The position numbers and the translations under genes were made by a program. DNA of 30,480 nucleotides from DATBMY01 sp036554605 (GTDB lineage: Bacteria; Acidobacteriota; Blastocatellia; UBA7656). How positions within the stretch are numbered: the first letter of the stretch is position 1; every line of letters starts with the position of its first letter. The stretch is taken from the NCBI GenBank assembly GCA_036554605.1, contig DATBMY010000184.1, positions 1-30,480 of the forward strand, read 5' to 3'. The notes beneath the pieces are model-generated. The model had not been told where the DNA came from, did not search any database, and worked only from the letters and a program-made list of their open reading frames with translations. Shown here piece by piece: positions 1 to 7,560 of this stretch.

Positions 1-712
1 CCGGCCCGCCCGGCAGCGATGCCATCGCGGTCTTTGCCGCTTCTTCCGACGGGTAGGTCGTCGTTGCTTTTGCCTGTAGCCTCAGTTCGAGATTCGAGTC
101 GGCGTTGAGCGTGTTCTTTACGCGCTCCGGGTCGTCGACGCCCGGCATCTGTACGAGTATCTGGTACGTGCCCTCGCCCCCGTGGCGCTGGACCGTCGGC
201 TCGGCCACGCCGAACTGGTCTATGCGGTTGGTGATGATTTGAAGCGCCTGGTCGGTCGCGCGGTTGAGTTCGGCGTTGCGGGCAAATTCGGTTATCGAGG
301 CGATGACCGAATTACCCTGCTCGCTGTAGGTCCAGCCGTCGCCCAGAAGGGTCTGCAACTCGTTGATTATATCGCCGCCGCGGCTGGAGTCGGGCGCATT
401 GACCTGAAAGACCCCCGGTCTGACGGTCTCGACCGTAATATCGGGCGATATTCCCGTCATCATTCCGCGAACCGTCTCTACGTTACGGTCAGTAAGCTTT
501 TTGATGTAATCGTCGGCCTCTACCCTCATGACGAGGTGGCTGCCGCCCCTGAGATCGAGCCCGAGGTTGATATTATCGGCCAGGTTCTCTCTCCACTGCG
601 TCCAGCTTGTTGAGGTTCCGTCCGGGTTCTTGTGCGGCTTGAATATAAGCGCCAGCCCGGCCAGTGTGATAATCAGAGTGATTAATACGCGGGTTCTGAT
701 TTTCTTTCGCAT
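1..712 (-). CDS. secD: Protein translocase subunit SecD (partial, C-terminus outside the window)
   Basis: SecD works with SecF and YajC at the SecYEG channel, using the proton-motive force to help exported proteins leave the translocon. About 237 N-terminal residues are visible. The reading frame begins with ATG at 710-712 (protein MRKKIRTRVL...), has a first membrane helix at about residues 8-24, and then shows the family hallmark LGLDLRGG at about residues 48-55, followed by periplasmic P1-domain sequence such as ITNRIDQFGV. The frame stays open to base 1, so the rest of P1 and the other five helices lie outside. It follows yajC by 28 bases on the same strand, the usual tgt-yajC-secD-secF order; secF is therefore expected next. 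Identification rests on motif and synteny together. Confidence 0.95.
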   Translation of the reverse strand, partial: MRKKIRTRVLITLIITLAGLALIFKPHKNPDGTSTSWTQWRENLADNINLGLDLRGGSHLVMRVEADDYIKKLTDRNVETVRGMMTGISPDITVETVRPGVFQVNAPDSSRGGDIINELQTLLGDGWTYSEQGNSVIASITEFARNAELNRATDQALQIITNRIDQFGVAEPTVQRHGGEGTYQILVQMPGVDDPERVKNTLNADSNLELRLQAKATTTYPSEEAAKTAMASLPGGP

Positions 713-740
713 GATGGCTTGCGTTGCACCCCTAACTTAT

Positions 741-1112
741 TTACTTTGCGGTTTCGACTTCCTTAAGATCGGCCGACTGCAACCCGGCAACGGAACTCTT
801 AAGGACCTCTATAGAGACTGATTGGGCTATCTTAAGCTGCACCCGGTCGTCGCGCACGGTGACGACTGTCCCTAATATGCCGCCGGTCGTTACGACCTTA
901 TCGCCGGGCTTGAGCGCATTGAGCATCTGGTCGCGTTCGACCTGCGCCTGCCGCTGCTTCTTCTGCTGCGGCCTGATGACCAGAAGCCAGAAGATGAAGA
1001 AAATGAGGAAGAGCGGGAATAAGGAGACCAGAAACCCGCCGAGCCCGCCCGTCGGCTGCTGGCCGTTTTGCTGTAGAAAAAGCAGAAGACCTGATTGAGT
1101 TGTCATGTTCAT
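741..1112 (-). CDS. yajC: Preprotein translocase subunit YajC
   Basis: YajC is a small single-helix inner-membrane partner of SecDF. The 123-residue product has one membrane helix at about residues 26-46 followed directly by the family signature RPQQKKQ. The cytosolic domain then carries LKPGDKVVTTGGILGTV, which matches the YajC consensus closely. The N-terminus is rich in Gln and Gly. Start choice is uncertain by two codons, since a second ATG (MTTQSG) lies 6 bases inside. The gene sits between tgt (70 bases upstream) and secD (28 bases downstream) on the same strand, so co-transcription is likely. Length is normal for the family (about 100-120 residues). Confidence 0.95.
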   Translation of the reverse strand: MNMTTQSGLLLFLQQNGQQPTGGLGGFLVSLFPLFLIFFIFWLLVIRPQQKKQRQAQVERDQMLNALKPGDKVVTTGGILGTVVTVRDDRVQLKIAQSVSIEVLKSSVAGLQSADLKEVETAK

Positions 1113-1181
1113 TGATTGTCTGCCGGCACTCTCAGAGGGAGGTTCGCCCGCGGGGGCTGCGGTCCGAAATCCTTTCGAGGA

Positions 1182-2357
1182 TCAGTCCTGTCCGCGTGCA
1201 ATGTCGCTCAGATAAGAATTAGAAAACTCTTTAAAAGTGCCAAGCAAGATAGCTTGCCTTATTCGCGTTAGGGTGTCAAGGTAGAAGCTCACGTTGTGCA
1301 GCGAACTTAACATAGATGCAAGAATCTCCCCGCTCAAGTAGAGGTGCCTGATGTATGCCCGCGAATACCTAGCGCAGACGGCGCAGGCGCAGTCCGGATC
1401 GATCGGCGCCGGGTCATCGCGGTAGCGCGAGTTCTTTATATTGAGCTTGCCGCGCGAGGTAAACAGCGACCCGTTGCGCGCGTTTCGAGTCGGCATCACG
1501 CAGTCGAACATATCTACCCCCTCGGCCACCGCGCGTAGAATATCTTCGGGCGTGCCGACGCCCATCAGATAGCGCGGCTTATCAGAAGGGATGCGCGGCG
1601 CGATGTGCGAGACCACTTCAAACATCGCATCTTTCTCCTCGCCTACCGAAAGCCCGCCGATCGCGTAGCCGTCAAAGCCTATCTCGATCAACCCATCGAG
1701 GCTGCGCTCGCGCAAGTCCGTATATATGCTCCCCTGGTTGATCCCAAAAAGCGCCTGCCCGGAGTTTACGATCTTCAGCCCCGCCTCCCGCGCCGCATTG
1801 CTCTCCATGTGCAGTTGCGCGAGCCGCCGCTTCGACCTTTCGGCCCATCTTCGGGTCAGCTCAAGCGAGCAGAGCGCCTGCTCGCGCGTCGCGGGATACG
1901 GCGTGCACTCGTCGAAGCACATCACGATGTCCGAACCGAGCGCAGCCTGTATCTCCATGGATTTTTCCGGCGAGAGAAAATGGCGCGAGCCGTCTATGTG
2001 AGATTGAAACTCGACACCCTCATCCGTCATGCGGCGCAGCGGCGTGAGGCTGAAAACCTGATACCCGCCGCTGTCGGTCAGTATGCTTTGGTCCCACGAT
2101 ATAAATCTGTGCAGCCCGCCTAGCTGATTGATGGTCAGATCACCCGGCCTCAAAAACAGGTGATAAGTGTTTCCCAGTATGACGGACGCCCCGGCCTGCT
2201 CGAGCATCTGCTGCGTGAGCGCTTTTACTGTTCCCTGCGTGCCTACGGGCATAAAGACGGGCGTTTCAATCGTCCCATGCGATGTAGTGATGCGGCCCGC
2301 GCGCGCGCGCGTCTTTGCATCGATTGCGATGACCTCGAATGAAAACTGATCATTCAT
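1182..2357 (-). CDS. tgt: Queuine/preQ1 tRNA-guanine transglycosylase
   Basis: Tgt swaps guanine-34 of GUN-anticodon tRNAs for preQ1, the first tRNA-level step of queuosine synthesis. The 391-residue protein has the substrate-binding DSGGYQVFSL (D95), the QGS segment at about 208-210 and the GGLSVGE loop at 234-240. It also has VDMFDCVMPTRNARNG with the likely nucleophile D285, and the zinc site C323-x-C325-xx-C328 with H354 at the expected 26-residue distance. Nothing essential is missing. The N-terminal codons contain an uninterrupted (CG)7 tract at 2298-2311 that encodes Arg-Ala repeats. The start ATG overlaps the start of the divergent glycosyltransferase gene by two bases. No convincing Shine-Dalgarno sequence lies ahead of it, but the start is consistent with the family's N-terminus. 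Confidence 0.97.
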   Translation of the reverse strand: MNDQFSFEVIAIDAKTRARAGRITTSHGTIETPVFMPVGTQGTVKALTQQMLEQAGASVILGNTYHLFLRPGDLTINQLGGLHRFISWDQSILTDSGGYQVFSLTPLRRMTDEGVEFQSHIDGSRHFLSPEKSMEIQAALGSDIVMCFDECTPYPATREQALCSLELTRRWAERSKRRLAQLHMESNAAREAGLKIVNSGQALFGINQGSIYTDLRERSLDGLIEIGFDGYAIGGLSVGEEKDAMFEVVSHIAPRIPSDKPRYLMGVGTPEDILRAVAEGVDMFDCVMPTRNARNGSLFTSRGKLNIKNSRYRDDPAPIDPDCACAVCARYSRAYIRHLYLSGEILASMLSSLHNVSFYLDTLTRIRQAILLGTFKEFSNSYLSDIARGQD

Positions 2358-3627
2358 GCGTGAGAGCCTGAAGAATCATCTTGCCTCGGGCGCGGCGGGG
2401 CTGGCAAGCTACGCGTTCGTGATATATCTCTTCTACACTCTTTCGGGGCTGTTGCTGATACAGGGATTGCTGTCGCTACTTGAAGGAATAAAGTTTCTTT
2501 TCTTCGTCCGCCGCCAGCTTGCCCGGCCCGCAGGCTCGTTTCTGCCGAAGGCGACGATAATAGCTCCGTGCAAGGGGCTTGATGAAGGGCTTTCGGAAAG
2601 TCTCGGCGCGCTCTTTACGCAAGATTATTCCGACTACGAAATCATATTCGCCGTGGCCTCTGAGGCTGACCCGGCCGTTAGGGTCATTGAAGACCTGAGA
2701 CGGCAATACCCGAACAGAAAGTCCCGGCTGGTCGTGGCCTCGACTGCTCCCGGTCGCAGCGAGAAGATAAACAACCTGCTTCGCGCCCTTCAATCTATGG
2801 ACGAGCCGCTCGACTCGACCCGGGAGGCGATACTTTTTGTAGACTCGGACGCGCGGGTGCGGGAGGATTGGCTTCGTTCGCTCGTCGCGCCGCTTGCCCG
2901 CGCTTCGGTAGGGGCAGCAACCGGGTATCGCTGGTACTTGCCGGCGCGCGAGGGGTTTTGGGCCGCGATGCTTTCAGCCTGGAACGGGTCAATCGCCACA
3001 ACGCTCGGCGATCACCGACGCAATTTTGCGTGGGGAGGCTCAACCGCAATAATGCGCGACACGTTTGATCGCCTCGACGTTCGCGCGGCGTGGGAGGGGG
3101 CGGTGAGCGACGATTACGCTTTGACGCGCTCGGTCGAGCGAGCGGGTCTAGGTATCGAGTTCGTGCCGCGCTGCCTGGTCGTCTCGCGCGAGCAGGTCAG
3201 TCTCGGCGGACTGCTCGAGTTCACAACGCGCCAGATCATCATCACGCGAGTCTATCGCCCCGAGGCATGGTGGCTCGGCATTGTGACTTATACGCTGTTT
3301 GTCTTGACCTTCTTCGGCGCAATCGCTTCGACGGCCGCGATTGCGATGACCGGGAGCATTCTAATAGCGCCGGTCCTGATTCTTCTGGTCATATATCTTT
3401 TCGGCTCGCTCAAAGGGGCGCTCCGGCTCATGGCGGCGCGCGAAGCTTTGCCGCGGGCGAGCGGCGAGATAATCGGTCTCTGGTGGATCTATTGCCTGCT
3501 CTGGCCGCTTGTTTCGCTTCTTTTCTTTTACAACTTCTGGAAATCGGCGACCACCCGGCGCATAAGCTGGCGCGGGGTCCGCTACGAGCTACGTTCCCCG
3601 ACCGATACCCTCGTCGTGCGCGAATAA
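2356..3627 (+). CDS. Membrane GT2/GT21 glycosyltransferase (ceramide glucosyltransferase / HpnI-like)
   Basis: This 423-residue protein resembles membrane-bound ceramide glucosyltransferase or hopanoid glycosyltransferase HpnI relatives, which transfer a sugar from a nucleotide sugar to a membrane lipid. One helix lies at about residues 20-50. A GT-A domain follows, starting at KATIIAPCKGLDEGL, with the D-x-D motif FVDSDARV (163-165), GGSTAIMR (227-234) and the catalytic-type SDDYALT (251-257). RQIIITR (about 292-298) sits where GT21 enzymes have QxxRW, but it is not an exact match. Hydrophobic stretches at about 308-370 and 385-405 give the C-terminal membrane region. The lipid acceptor cannot be told from sequence. 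The ATG at 2356 shares two bases with the divergent tgt start and has no clear ribosome-binding site, so a start slightly downstream is possible. Confidence 0.82.
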   Translation: MRESLKNHLASGAAGLASYAFVIYLFYTLSGLLLIQGLLSLLEGIKFLFFVRRQLARPAGSFLPKATIIAPCKGLDEGLSESLGALFTQDYSDYEIIFAVASEADPAVRVIEDLRRQYPNRKSRLVVASTAPGRSEKINNLLRALQSMDEPLDSTREAILFVDSDARVREDWLRSLVAPLARASVGAATGYRWYLPAREGFWAAMLSAWNGSIATTLGDHRRNFAWGGSTAIMRDTFDRLDVRAAWEGAVSDDYALTRSVERAGLGIEFVPRCLVVSREQVSLGGLLEFTTRQIIITRVYRPEAWWLGIVTYTLFVLTFFGAIASTAAIAMTGSILIAPVLILLVIYLFGSLKGALRLMAAREALPRASGEIIGLWWIYCLLWPLVSLLFFYNFWKSATTRRISWRGVRYELRSPTDTLVVRE

Positions 3628-3631
3628 AAGA

Positions 3632-3661
3632 TTGCGACCGCGCCCGAGAGGGTAGTAGGAT
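3632..3661 (+). promoter_or_regulatory. Possible sigma70-type promoter before the CoA-transferase gene
   Basis: TTGCGA (3632-3637) and TAGGAT (3656-3661) are separated by 18 bases, each matching four of six consensus positions. It lies just after the glycosyltransferase stop and 50 bases before the GTG start at 3711. The match is weak, and read-through from the upstream gene is an equally good explanation. Confidence 0.3.
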
Positions 3662-3710
3662 AGCGCCGTTCAACCGAAAGCTGATCCCGGGGTAATTACA
3701 AAGAGGAAAT

Positions 3711-4961
3711 GTGAGAGATCAGAAAGCGACTCTAACAAGCCGGGCACTCGACTCGATACGCATACTCGACCTTTCGCGAATGCTTCCGGGGCCGTTCGCC
3801 TCGATGATGCTGGGTGATCTGGGCGCCGAGGTCATAAAGGTCGAAGAGGTTAAAACGGGCGACCCGACGCGCTGGAGCCCGCCGTTAATGGGAAAGCAGG
3901 GCGCGGCGTTCTTGCAGGTCAACCGGAATAAGAAATCTATCGCGCTCGATCTGAAGCGGGCCGAAGGGCGAGAGATCTTCTTGAAACTGGCTTCCACGGC
4001 TGATTGTGTGTTGGAGCAGTTTCGGCCCGGCGTCGTCGACCGCCTCGGGATAGGCTATGCCAGGGTTGCGGGTGCGAACCCGCGCATTGTTTATTGTTCG
4101 CTCACCGGATTCGGCCAGACGGGGCCGCACCGGGACCGCAGCGGCCACGATTTGAATTACCTGGCGCTATCGGGAGTGCTGGGGCTGACGACCGACGAGC
4201 GCGGCAAGCCTGTTATACCGGGCGTGCAGGTTGCCGATATCGCGGGCGGGATGATTGCGGCCTTCGCCATACTCGCGGCGCTTCTTGCGCGCGAGCGAAC
4301 CGGCCGCGGCCAGTACGTCGACGTCTCGATGTTCGACGTGCTGCTTTCGATGCTCGCGGTGCCGGCCGCTCACCAGTTCGCTGGCCACCCTATACCGGTC
4401 GCGGGCAAGTATGGACTGACGGGCGCTTATCCGTTTTACAACGTCTATGAAACCGCCGACGGCTCTTTCATGACGCTTGGCGCGCTTGAGCCGAAATTCT
4501 GGGCGAACTTCTGCAAATCGGTCGGGCGCGAAGATCTGATAGCGCGCCAGTACGACGAAGGCGAGCGGCGAGAGAATCTTTTTGAGCAAGTGCGCGCGAT
4601 CTTCAAGGCGCGCACGCGCGCCGAGTGGATCGAGTCGATGCGAGGGGTCGATTGTTGCTGCGAGCCGGTCCTCTCGATGGCCGAAGCGTTCGATCACGCG
4701 CAGGCGCTTTCGCGCGAAATGATAACCGGTCTTGAGCAGACGGGACTCGGACAGATCAAGCAGATGGGCGCTTCCTACAAGCTGAGCGACACGCCGCCAC
4801 GTATGGAGCGGCCCGCGCCCGCGCTCGGAGAGCACACATCGGAGCTGCTTGCTTCAATCGGCATCGCGGACGAAGAGCGCGAGCGGCTTGCGCAAGCGGG
4901 CGTAATCCGAACGAGCGGGCCGCAAGAGAATCGAGCGGGCTCGCTGCCGCCGCGCGTTTGA
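3711..4961 (+). CDS. CoA-transferase family III protein, alpha-methylacyl-CoA racemase-like
   Basis: Class III CoA-transferase fold (CaiB/BaiF), 416 residues. The closest resemblance I recognise is to alpha-methylacyl-CoA racemase, which inverts the 2-methyl centre of branched acyl-CoAs so that beta-oxidation can go on. SGHDLNYLALSGVLG (144-158) supplies the racemase-type His (H146), VADIAGG (174-180) the Asp (D176), and LGALEPKFW (257-265) the third active-site acid (E260). The N-terminal LPGPFASMMLGDLGAEVIKVE is the usual CoA-binding start. A true CoA transfer activity cannot be excluded, since the Asp is shared by both subgroups. The GTG start follows AAAGAGG with short spacing; the overlapping ATG at 3709 runs straight into TGA. 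Two acyl-CoA dehydrogenases downstream support a role in acyl-CoA breakdown. Confidence 0.87.
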   Translation: MRDQKATLTSRALDSIRILDLSRMLPGPFASMMLGDLGAEVIKVEEVKTGDPTRWSPPLMGKQGAAFLQVNRNKKSIALDLKRAEGREIFLKLASTADCVLEQFRPGVVDRLGIGYARVAGANPRIVYCSLTGFGQTGPHRDRSGHDLNYLALSGVLGLTTDERGKPVIPGVQVADIAGGMIAAFAILAALLARERTGRGQYVDVSMFDVLLSMLAVPAAHQFAGHPIPVAGKYGLTGAYPFYNVYETADGSFMTLGALEPKFWANFCKSVGREDLIARQYDEGERRENLFEQVRAIFKARTRAEWIESMRGVDCCCEPVLSMAEAFDHAQALSREMITGLEQTGLGQIKQMGASYKLSDTPPRMERPAPALGEHTSELLASIGIADEERERLAQAGVIRTSGPQENRAGSLPPRV

Positions 4962-4967
4962 GAGTTT

Positions 4968-5082
4968 TATAGCCACGGGCAAAGATAAACCCCGGAGGGG
5001 TGATGGCATAGAGCCACGGGTGTAGCGAAGCGCAACCCGTGGTTGACACGCGACACCAGAGGTGAACCCCGTATGGGGTGAC
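4968..5082 (+). repeat. Left REP/BIME-like palindrome cluster of the RAYT cassette
   Basis: Three hairpins stand in a row. ACCCC/GGGGT is at 4989-5001 with a 3-base loop. CCACGGGT/ACCCGTGG is at 5014-5042 with a 13-base loop. ACCCC/GGGGT is at 5066-5079 with a 4-base loop. A lone half-copy (GCCACGGGC) lies at about 4971-4980. The short hairpins are followed by TGATG or TGACG, giving a directional REP-like layout. The cluster recurs inverted on the other side of the transposase gene. Confidence 0.8.
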
Positions 5083-5102
5083 GGATACAACGGGAGAAGC
5101 GT

Positions 5103-5555
5103 ATGGGTCATTCATACACGAACCTCCTTTATCACATCATCTTTTCGACTAAGGACAGATTCCCGTGGTTATCCGATGGCATACGGCCAAGACTTTACGA
5201 TTATCTCGGGGGCGCAGTTCGCAACGAAGGCGGGGCAGTCCTGATAATCAACGGCATGAAAGACCATGTTCACATCTTTGCAAGACTCAGACAGGACAAG
5301 TCACTGTCAGAGTTTTTGAGAGCGATTAAAGCAAACTCATCAGGTTGGATGCATAGGACTTTCATGGATCAGCGGGGTTTTGCATGGCAGGGTGGCTATG
5401 GAGCATTCACCGTGAGCCAGTCTCAGATCAATCGCGTTAAGAGATACATATTGAATCAGGAGTCACATCACCGGAGGGTTTCATTTCAAGAAGAACTGCT
5501 TGCTTTATTAAAAGCGCACGAAGTTAGCTTTGACGAGCGCTACCTGTGGATATGA
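5103..5555 (+). CDS. REP-associated tyrosine transposase / IS200-like Y1 transposase
   Basis: Single-strand DNA transposase of the HUH Y1 type (IS200/RAYT group), which cuts at hairpins through a tyrosine nucleophile. The 150-residue protein has the HUH metal motif DHVHIF (H55, H57) and the helix RYILNQESHH with the likely nucleophile Y115. Q119 sits four residues on, the spacing seen in IS608 TnpA. Conserved surroundings include STKDRFPWL at 15-23 and WQGGYGAF at 95-102. The frame is intact, so it may be active. There is no TnpB partner. The flanking inverted palindrome clusters fit a RAYT domesticated to spread REP elements better than a classical insertion sequence. It lies between acyl-CoA genes on the same strand. 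Confidence 0.88.
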   Translation: MGHSYTNLLYHIIFSTKDRFPWLSDGIRPRLYDYLGGAVRNEGGAVLIINGMKDHVHIFARLRQDKSLSEFLRAIKANSSGWMHRTFMDQRGFAWQGGYGAFTVSQSQINRVKRYILNQESHHRRVSFQEELLALLKAHEVSFDERYLWI

Positions 5556-5560
5556 TAATT

Positions 5561-5730
5561 CCGCCGCCCCGCTTTGGGGGCTGGGATTGTTGCCGTGCTA
5601 TTCCACGGGTTTCGCGTTGCTTCACCCGTGGCTATATAACATCATCCCTTCGGGATTTGAAGACCGGACAAGCTGACTATAGTTTCTCATCGCGACGGGA
5701 TTCTTTTATCCCACAACGGGATTTGAATAC
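5561..5730 (-). repeat. Right REP/BIME-like palindrome cluster, inverted relative to the left one
   Basis: Read on the minus strand this repeats the left cluster. ATCCC/GGGAT is at 5644-5656 followed by TGATG. CCACGGGT/ACCCGTGG is at 5603-5631 with a 13-base loop. GCCCC/GGGGC is at 5566-5581. A further degenerate ATCCC/GGGAT pair lies at 5708-5722. The large hairpin loop is close to the reverse complement of the left loop, so the two clusters are inverted copies bounding the transposase gene. Confidence 0.8.
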
Positions 5731-5755
5731 AATTCTCGCTGGCTATAATCGGAGG
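5723..5755 (+). promoter_or_regulatory. Putative promoter and ribosome-binding site of the first acyl-CoA dehydrogenase
   Basis: A perfect TATAAT lies at 5744-5749, with TTGAAT at 5723-5728 (15-base gap, shorter than ideal). GGAGG at 5751-5755 sits five bases before the ATG and decides the start codon. A start site the usual 6-8 bases after TATAAT would fall at or beyond the GGAGG, so promoter and ribosome-binding site may not both be used. The -35 candidate lies inside the right repeat cluster. Confidence 0.35.
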
Positions 5756-5760
5756 CATCG

Positions 5761-6903
5761 ATGGACTACACGCTGACGGAAGAGCAAGAGCAATTGAAGA
5801 GGCTGATCGAAGAATTTGTCGCGCGCGACGTTAATCCGCACTGGGAAAAGCATGGGTACGAGGAGTTCCCGTGGCCGCTCTTTAGAAAGCTGGGCGAGCT
5901 AGGTCTTGCGGCCATACCTTTCCCGGCCGAATACGGCGGAGGCGGGCTCGATTACTCGACCTACGCGATGGCGCTCGAAGAGCTATCGAGACTCGAAAGC
6001 CATCTCGGCGGAGTGCTCGCCGTGCATGGATTGCCGCAATTGATAATCAAGGAGTTCGGCACCGAATCTCAAAAGCGTAATTACCTGCCGCGCCTTGCGC
6101 GCGCGGAGATGCTCGGCGCTTTCGCGCTTACCGAGCCTCATGCCGGTTCGGACGCCGCTAACATAAAGACGCGCGCCGAGCTGCGCGGCGACCGATACGT
6201 CATTCGCGGTCAAAAAATCTGGATAACTCACGGCGGCGAAGCCGATCTCTATATCGTCATGGCCGTGACCGAAAAGGGGAAGGGCGCAAAAGGGGTCAGC
6301 TCCTTTATCGTAGAGAAGGGCGCGCCGGGACTCACATTCGGCAAGCGCGAGCGCCCGATGGGATTGCCGCACCACACCCGCGAAGTATTCTTCGAGGATT
6401 GCGAAGTGCCTCGCGAAAACCTCATAGGTCGCGAAGGCGACGGCTTCCGCGTGGCGATGACGGCGCTCGACTCGGGCCGCATCACCGTTGCAGCGACCTC
6501 GGTCGGCACGGCGCAAGCCGCCTTTGATCATGCCCTGCGCTACTCGATGGAGCGGCAGGCGTTCGGCCAGCCGATAGGGACGTTTCAGGGCATACAGTTC
6601 ATGCTGGCCGATATGGTCGCGCAGATAGAGGCGGCCAGATGCGTTATGAGAAAGGCGGCGTGGCTGCGTGACCGGGGGCTGCCGTTTAACATGATAGCTT
6701 CGATGGCGAAGCTGCTTGCCACTGACGCCGCAATGAAGGTGACTACCGACGCGGTACAGATATACGGCGGCTACGGCACGAGCGAAGATTACCCGGTCCA
6801 GCGTCTTATGCGCGAAGCGAAGATCGGCCAGATAGTCGAAGGCACAAACCAGATACAGCGCATGATAATTGCGCGCGAGCTGCTCAAGAAGGTTAAGGAA
6901 TGA
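5761..6903 (+). CDS. Acyl-CoA dehydrogenase
   Basis: FAD enzyme introducing the alpha-beta double bond into acyl-CoA, passing electrons to electron-transfer flavoprotein. At 380 residues it is full length for the short/medium-chain group. The N-terminal helical domain begins MDYTLTEEQEQL. The flavin-binding segments are ALTEPHAGSDA (about 121-131) and IWITHGGEA (about 156-164). The C-terminal helical domain holds YGGYGTSEDYPVQR and VEGTNQIQ, with the catalytic base E360 where MCAD/SCAD enzymes have it. Chain-length preference cannot be read from the sequence. It follows the RAYT cassette, and a zinc-ribbon protein gene starts 21 bases after its stop. A second dehydrogenase lies further on in the same strand. 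Confidence 0.93.
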   Translation: MDYTLTEEQEQLKRLIEEFVARDVNPHWEKHGYEEFPWPLFRKLGELGLAAIPFPAEYGGGGLDYSTYAMALEELSRLESHLGGVLAVHGLPQLIIKEFGTESQKRNYLPRLARAEMLGAFALTEPHAGSDAANIKTRAELRGDRYVIRGQKIWITHGGEADLYIVMAVTEKGKGAKGVSSFIVEKGAPGLTFGKRERPMGLPHHTREVFFEDCEVPRENLIGREGDGFRVAMTALDSGRITVAATSVGTAQAAFDHALRYSMERQAFGQPIGTFQGIQFMLADMVAQIEAARCVMRKAAWLRDRGLPFNMIASMAKLLATDAAMKVTTDAVQIYGGYGTSEDYPVQRLMREAKIGQIVEGTNQIQRMIIARELLKKVKE

Positions 6904-6924
6904 TCGAGCGAAAGGAGAAGTAAA

Positions 6925-7545
6925 ATGAATAATTGTCCGTATTGCCAGACGAGCGTGCCGCCCTCGGCCCGTTTCTGCCCCAATTGCGCAAACGACCTGT
7001 CGGTCTACCGCCAGCAAGCGGCTCCCGCGCCGCAGGCCATGAATTATGGCCAGCAGCCAGGCTACGGCCAGCAAGCCTACGGCGCCGCGCCCGCCTATGG
7101 CCAGCCGAGCCGAACGCCCTGGATAGTCTCTATCGTGCTCGGCGTCTTGCTCGCCGGCGCGTTGACGGCTCTCTTTATCGTCTTGCTGAGCGGCGGTGGA
7201 AATAAATCGCTCATAAAAGGGTCGCTGGGGCCGGGCGAGACGCTTAAGACGGTCATCATGGGGGCCGATCAGGCGGTCAGGTCGGGCGACGAGGAGATGG
7301 CCTTCGACACGATCAGGGACGTGATCGCGCTCGACCCTCTGAAGGTAAAGGCCAGACAGGGGCTCGACGAATCGGGCGGCATCAAGCAGGTCGATATAAT
7401 CGAGGAGCAGATCGAAGGCGACAGGGCCTATGTCCGCGCGAAGATCACCTTCGGCAACGGCAAGTCGGAAAACACCGACCGCATGAGAATGATAAAACAC
7501 GACGGCAAGTGGAAGTTCGAGATTCCCCCGGAAGCCCTGCGATAG
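6925..7545 (+). CDS. Zinc-ribbon single-pass membrane protein
   Basis: The 206-residue protein starts with a zinc ribbon (C4, C7, C18, C21: CPYC...CPNC). A Gln/Ala/Gly/Tyr/Pro-rich linker with GYGQQ-type repeats follows at about 28-62. One membrane helix lies at about 66-90. The C-terminal domain of about 110 residues has a pattern like the NTF2/DUF4878 group (ends KHDGKWKFEIPPEAL). By topology the ribbon would be cytosolic and the folded domain outside. Function is unknown. The ribbon-linker-helix-NTF2-like order is shared with the Ser/Thr kinase at 27908-29701, minus the kinase. AAGGAGA precedes the ATG. It is set between two acyl-CoA dehydrogenases with gaps of 21 and 15 bases, so it is probably co-transcribed with them. 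Confidence 0.8.
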   Translation: MNNCPYCQTSVPPSARFCPNCANDLSVYRQQAAPAPQAMNYGQQPGYGQQAYGAAPAYGQPSRTPWIVSIVLGVLLAGALTALFIVLLSGGGNKSLIKGSLGPGETLKTVIMGADQAVRSGDEEMAFDTIRDVIALDPLKVKARQGLDESGGIKQVDIIEEQIEGDRAYVRAKITFGNGKSENTDRMRMIKHDGKWKFEIPPEALR

Positions 7546-7560
7546 CTTTGAGGAGACTAT

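Noticed and set aside
182..613. 143-residue plus-strand frame at the left edge
   Set aside because: Antisense to secD, whose minus-strand frame carries the LGLDLRGG hallmark.
4167..4835. 222-residue minus-strand frame inside the CoA-transferase III gene
   Set aside because: No family resemblance; the plus strand encodes a complete racemase-like enzyme with its active-site residues.
4968..5735. CRISPR array
   Set aside because: The repeats are palindromic and inverted around a transposase, with no regular spacers and no cas genes.
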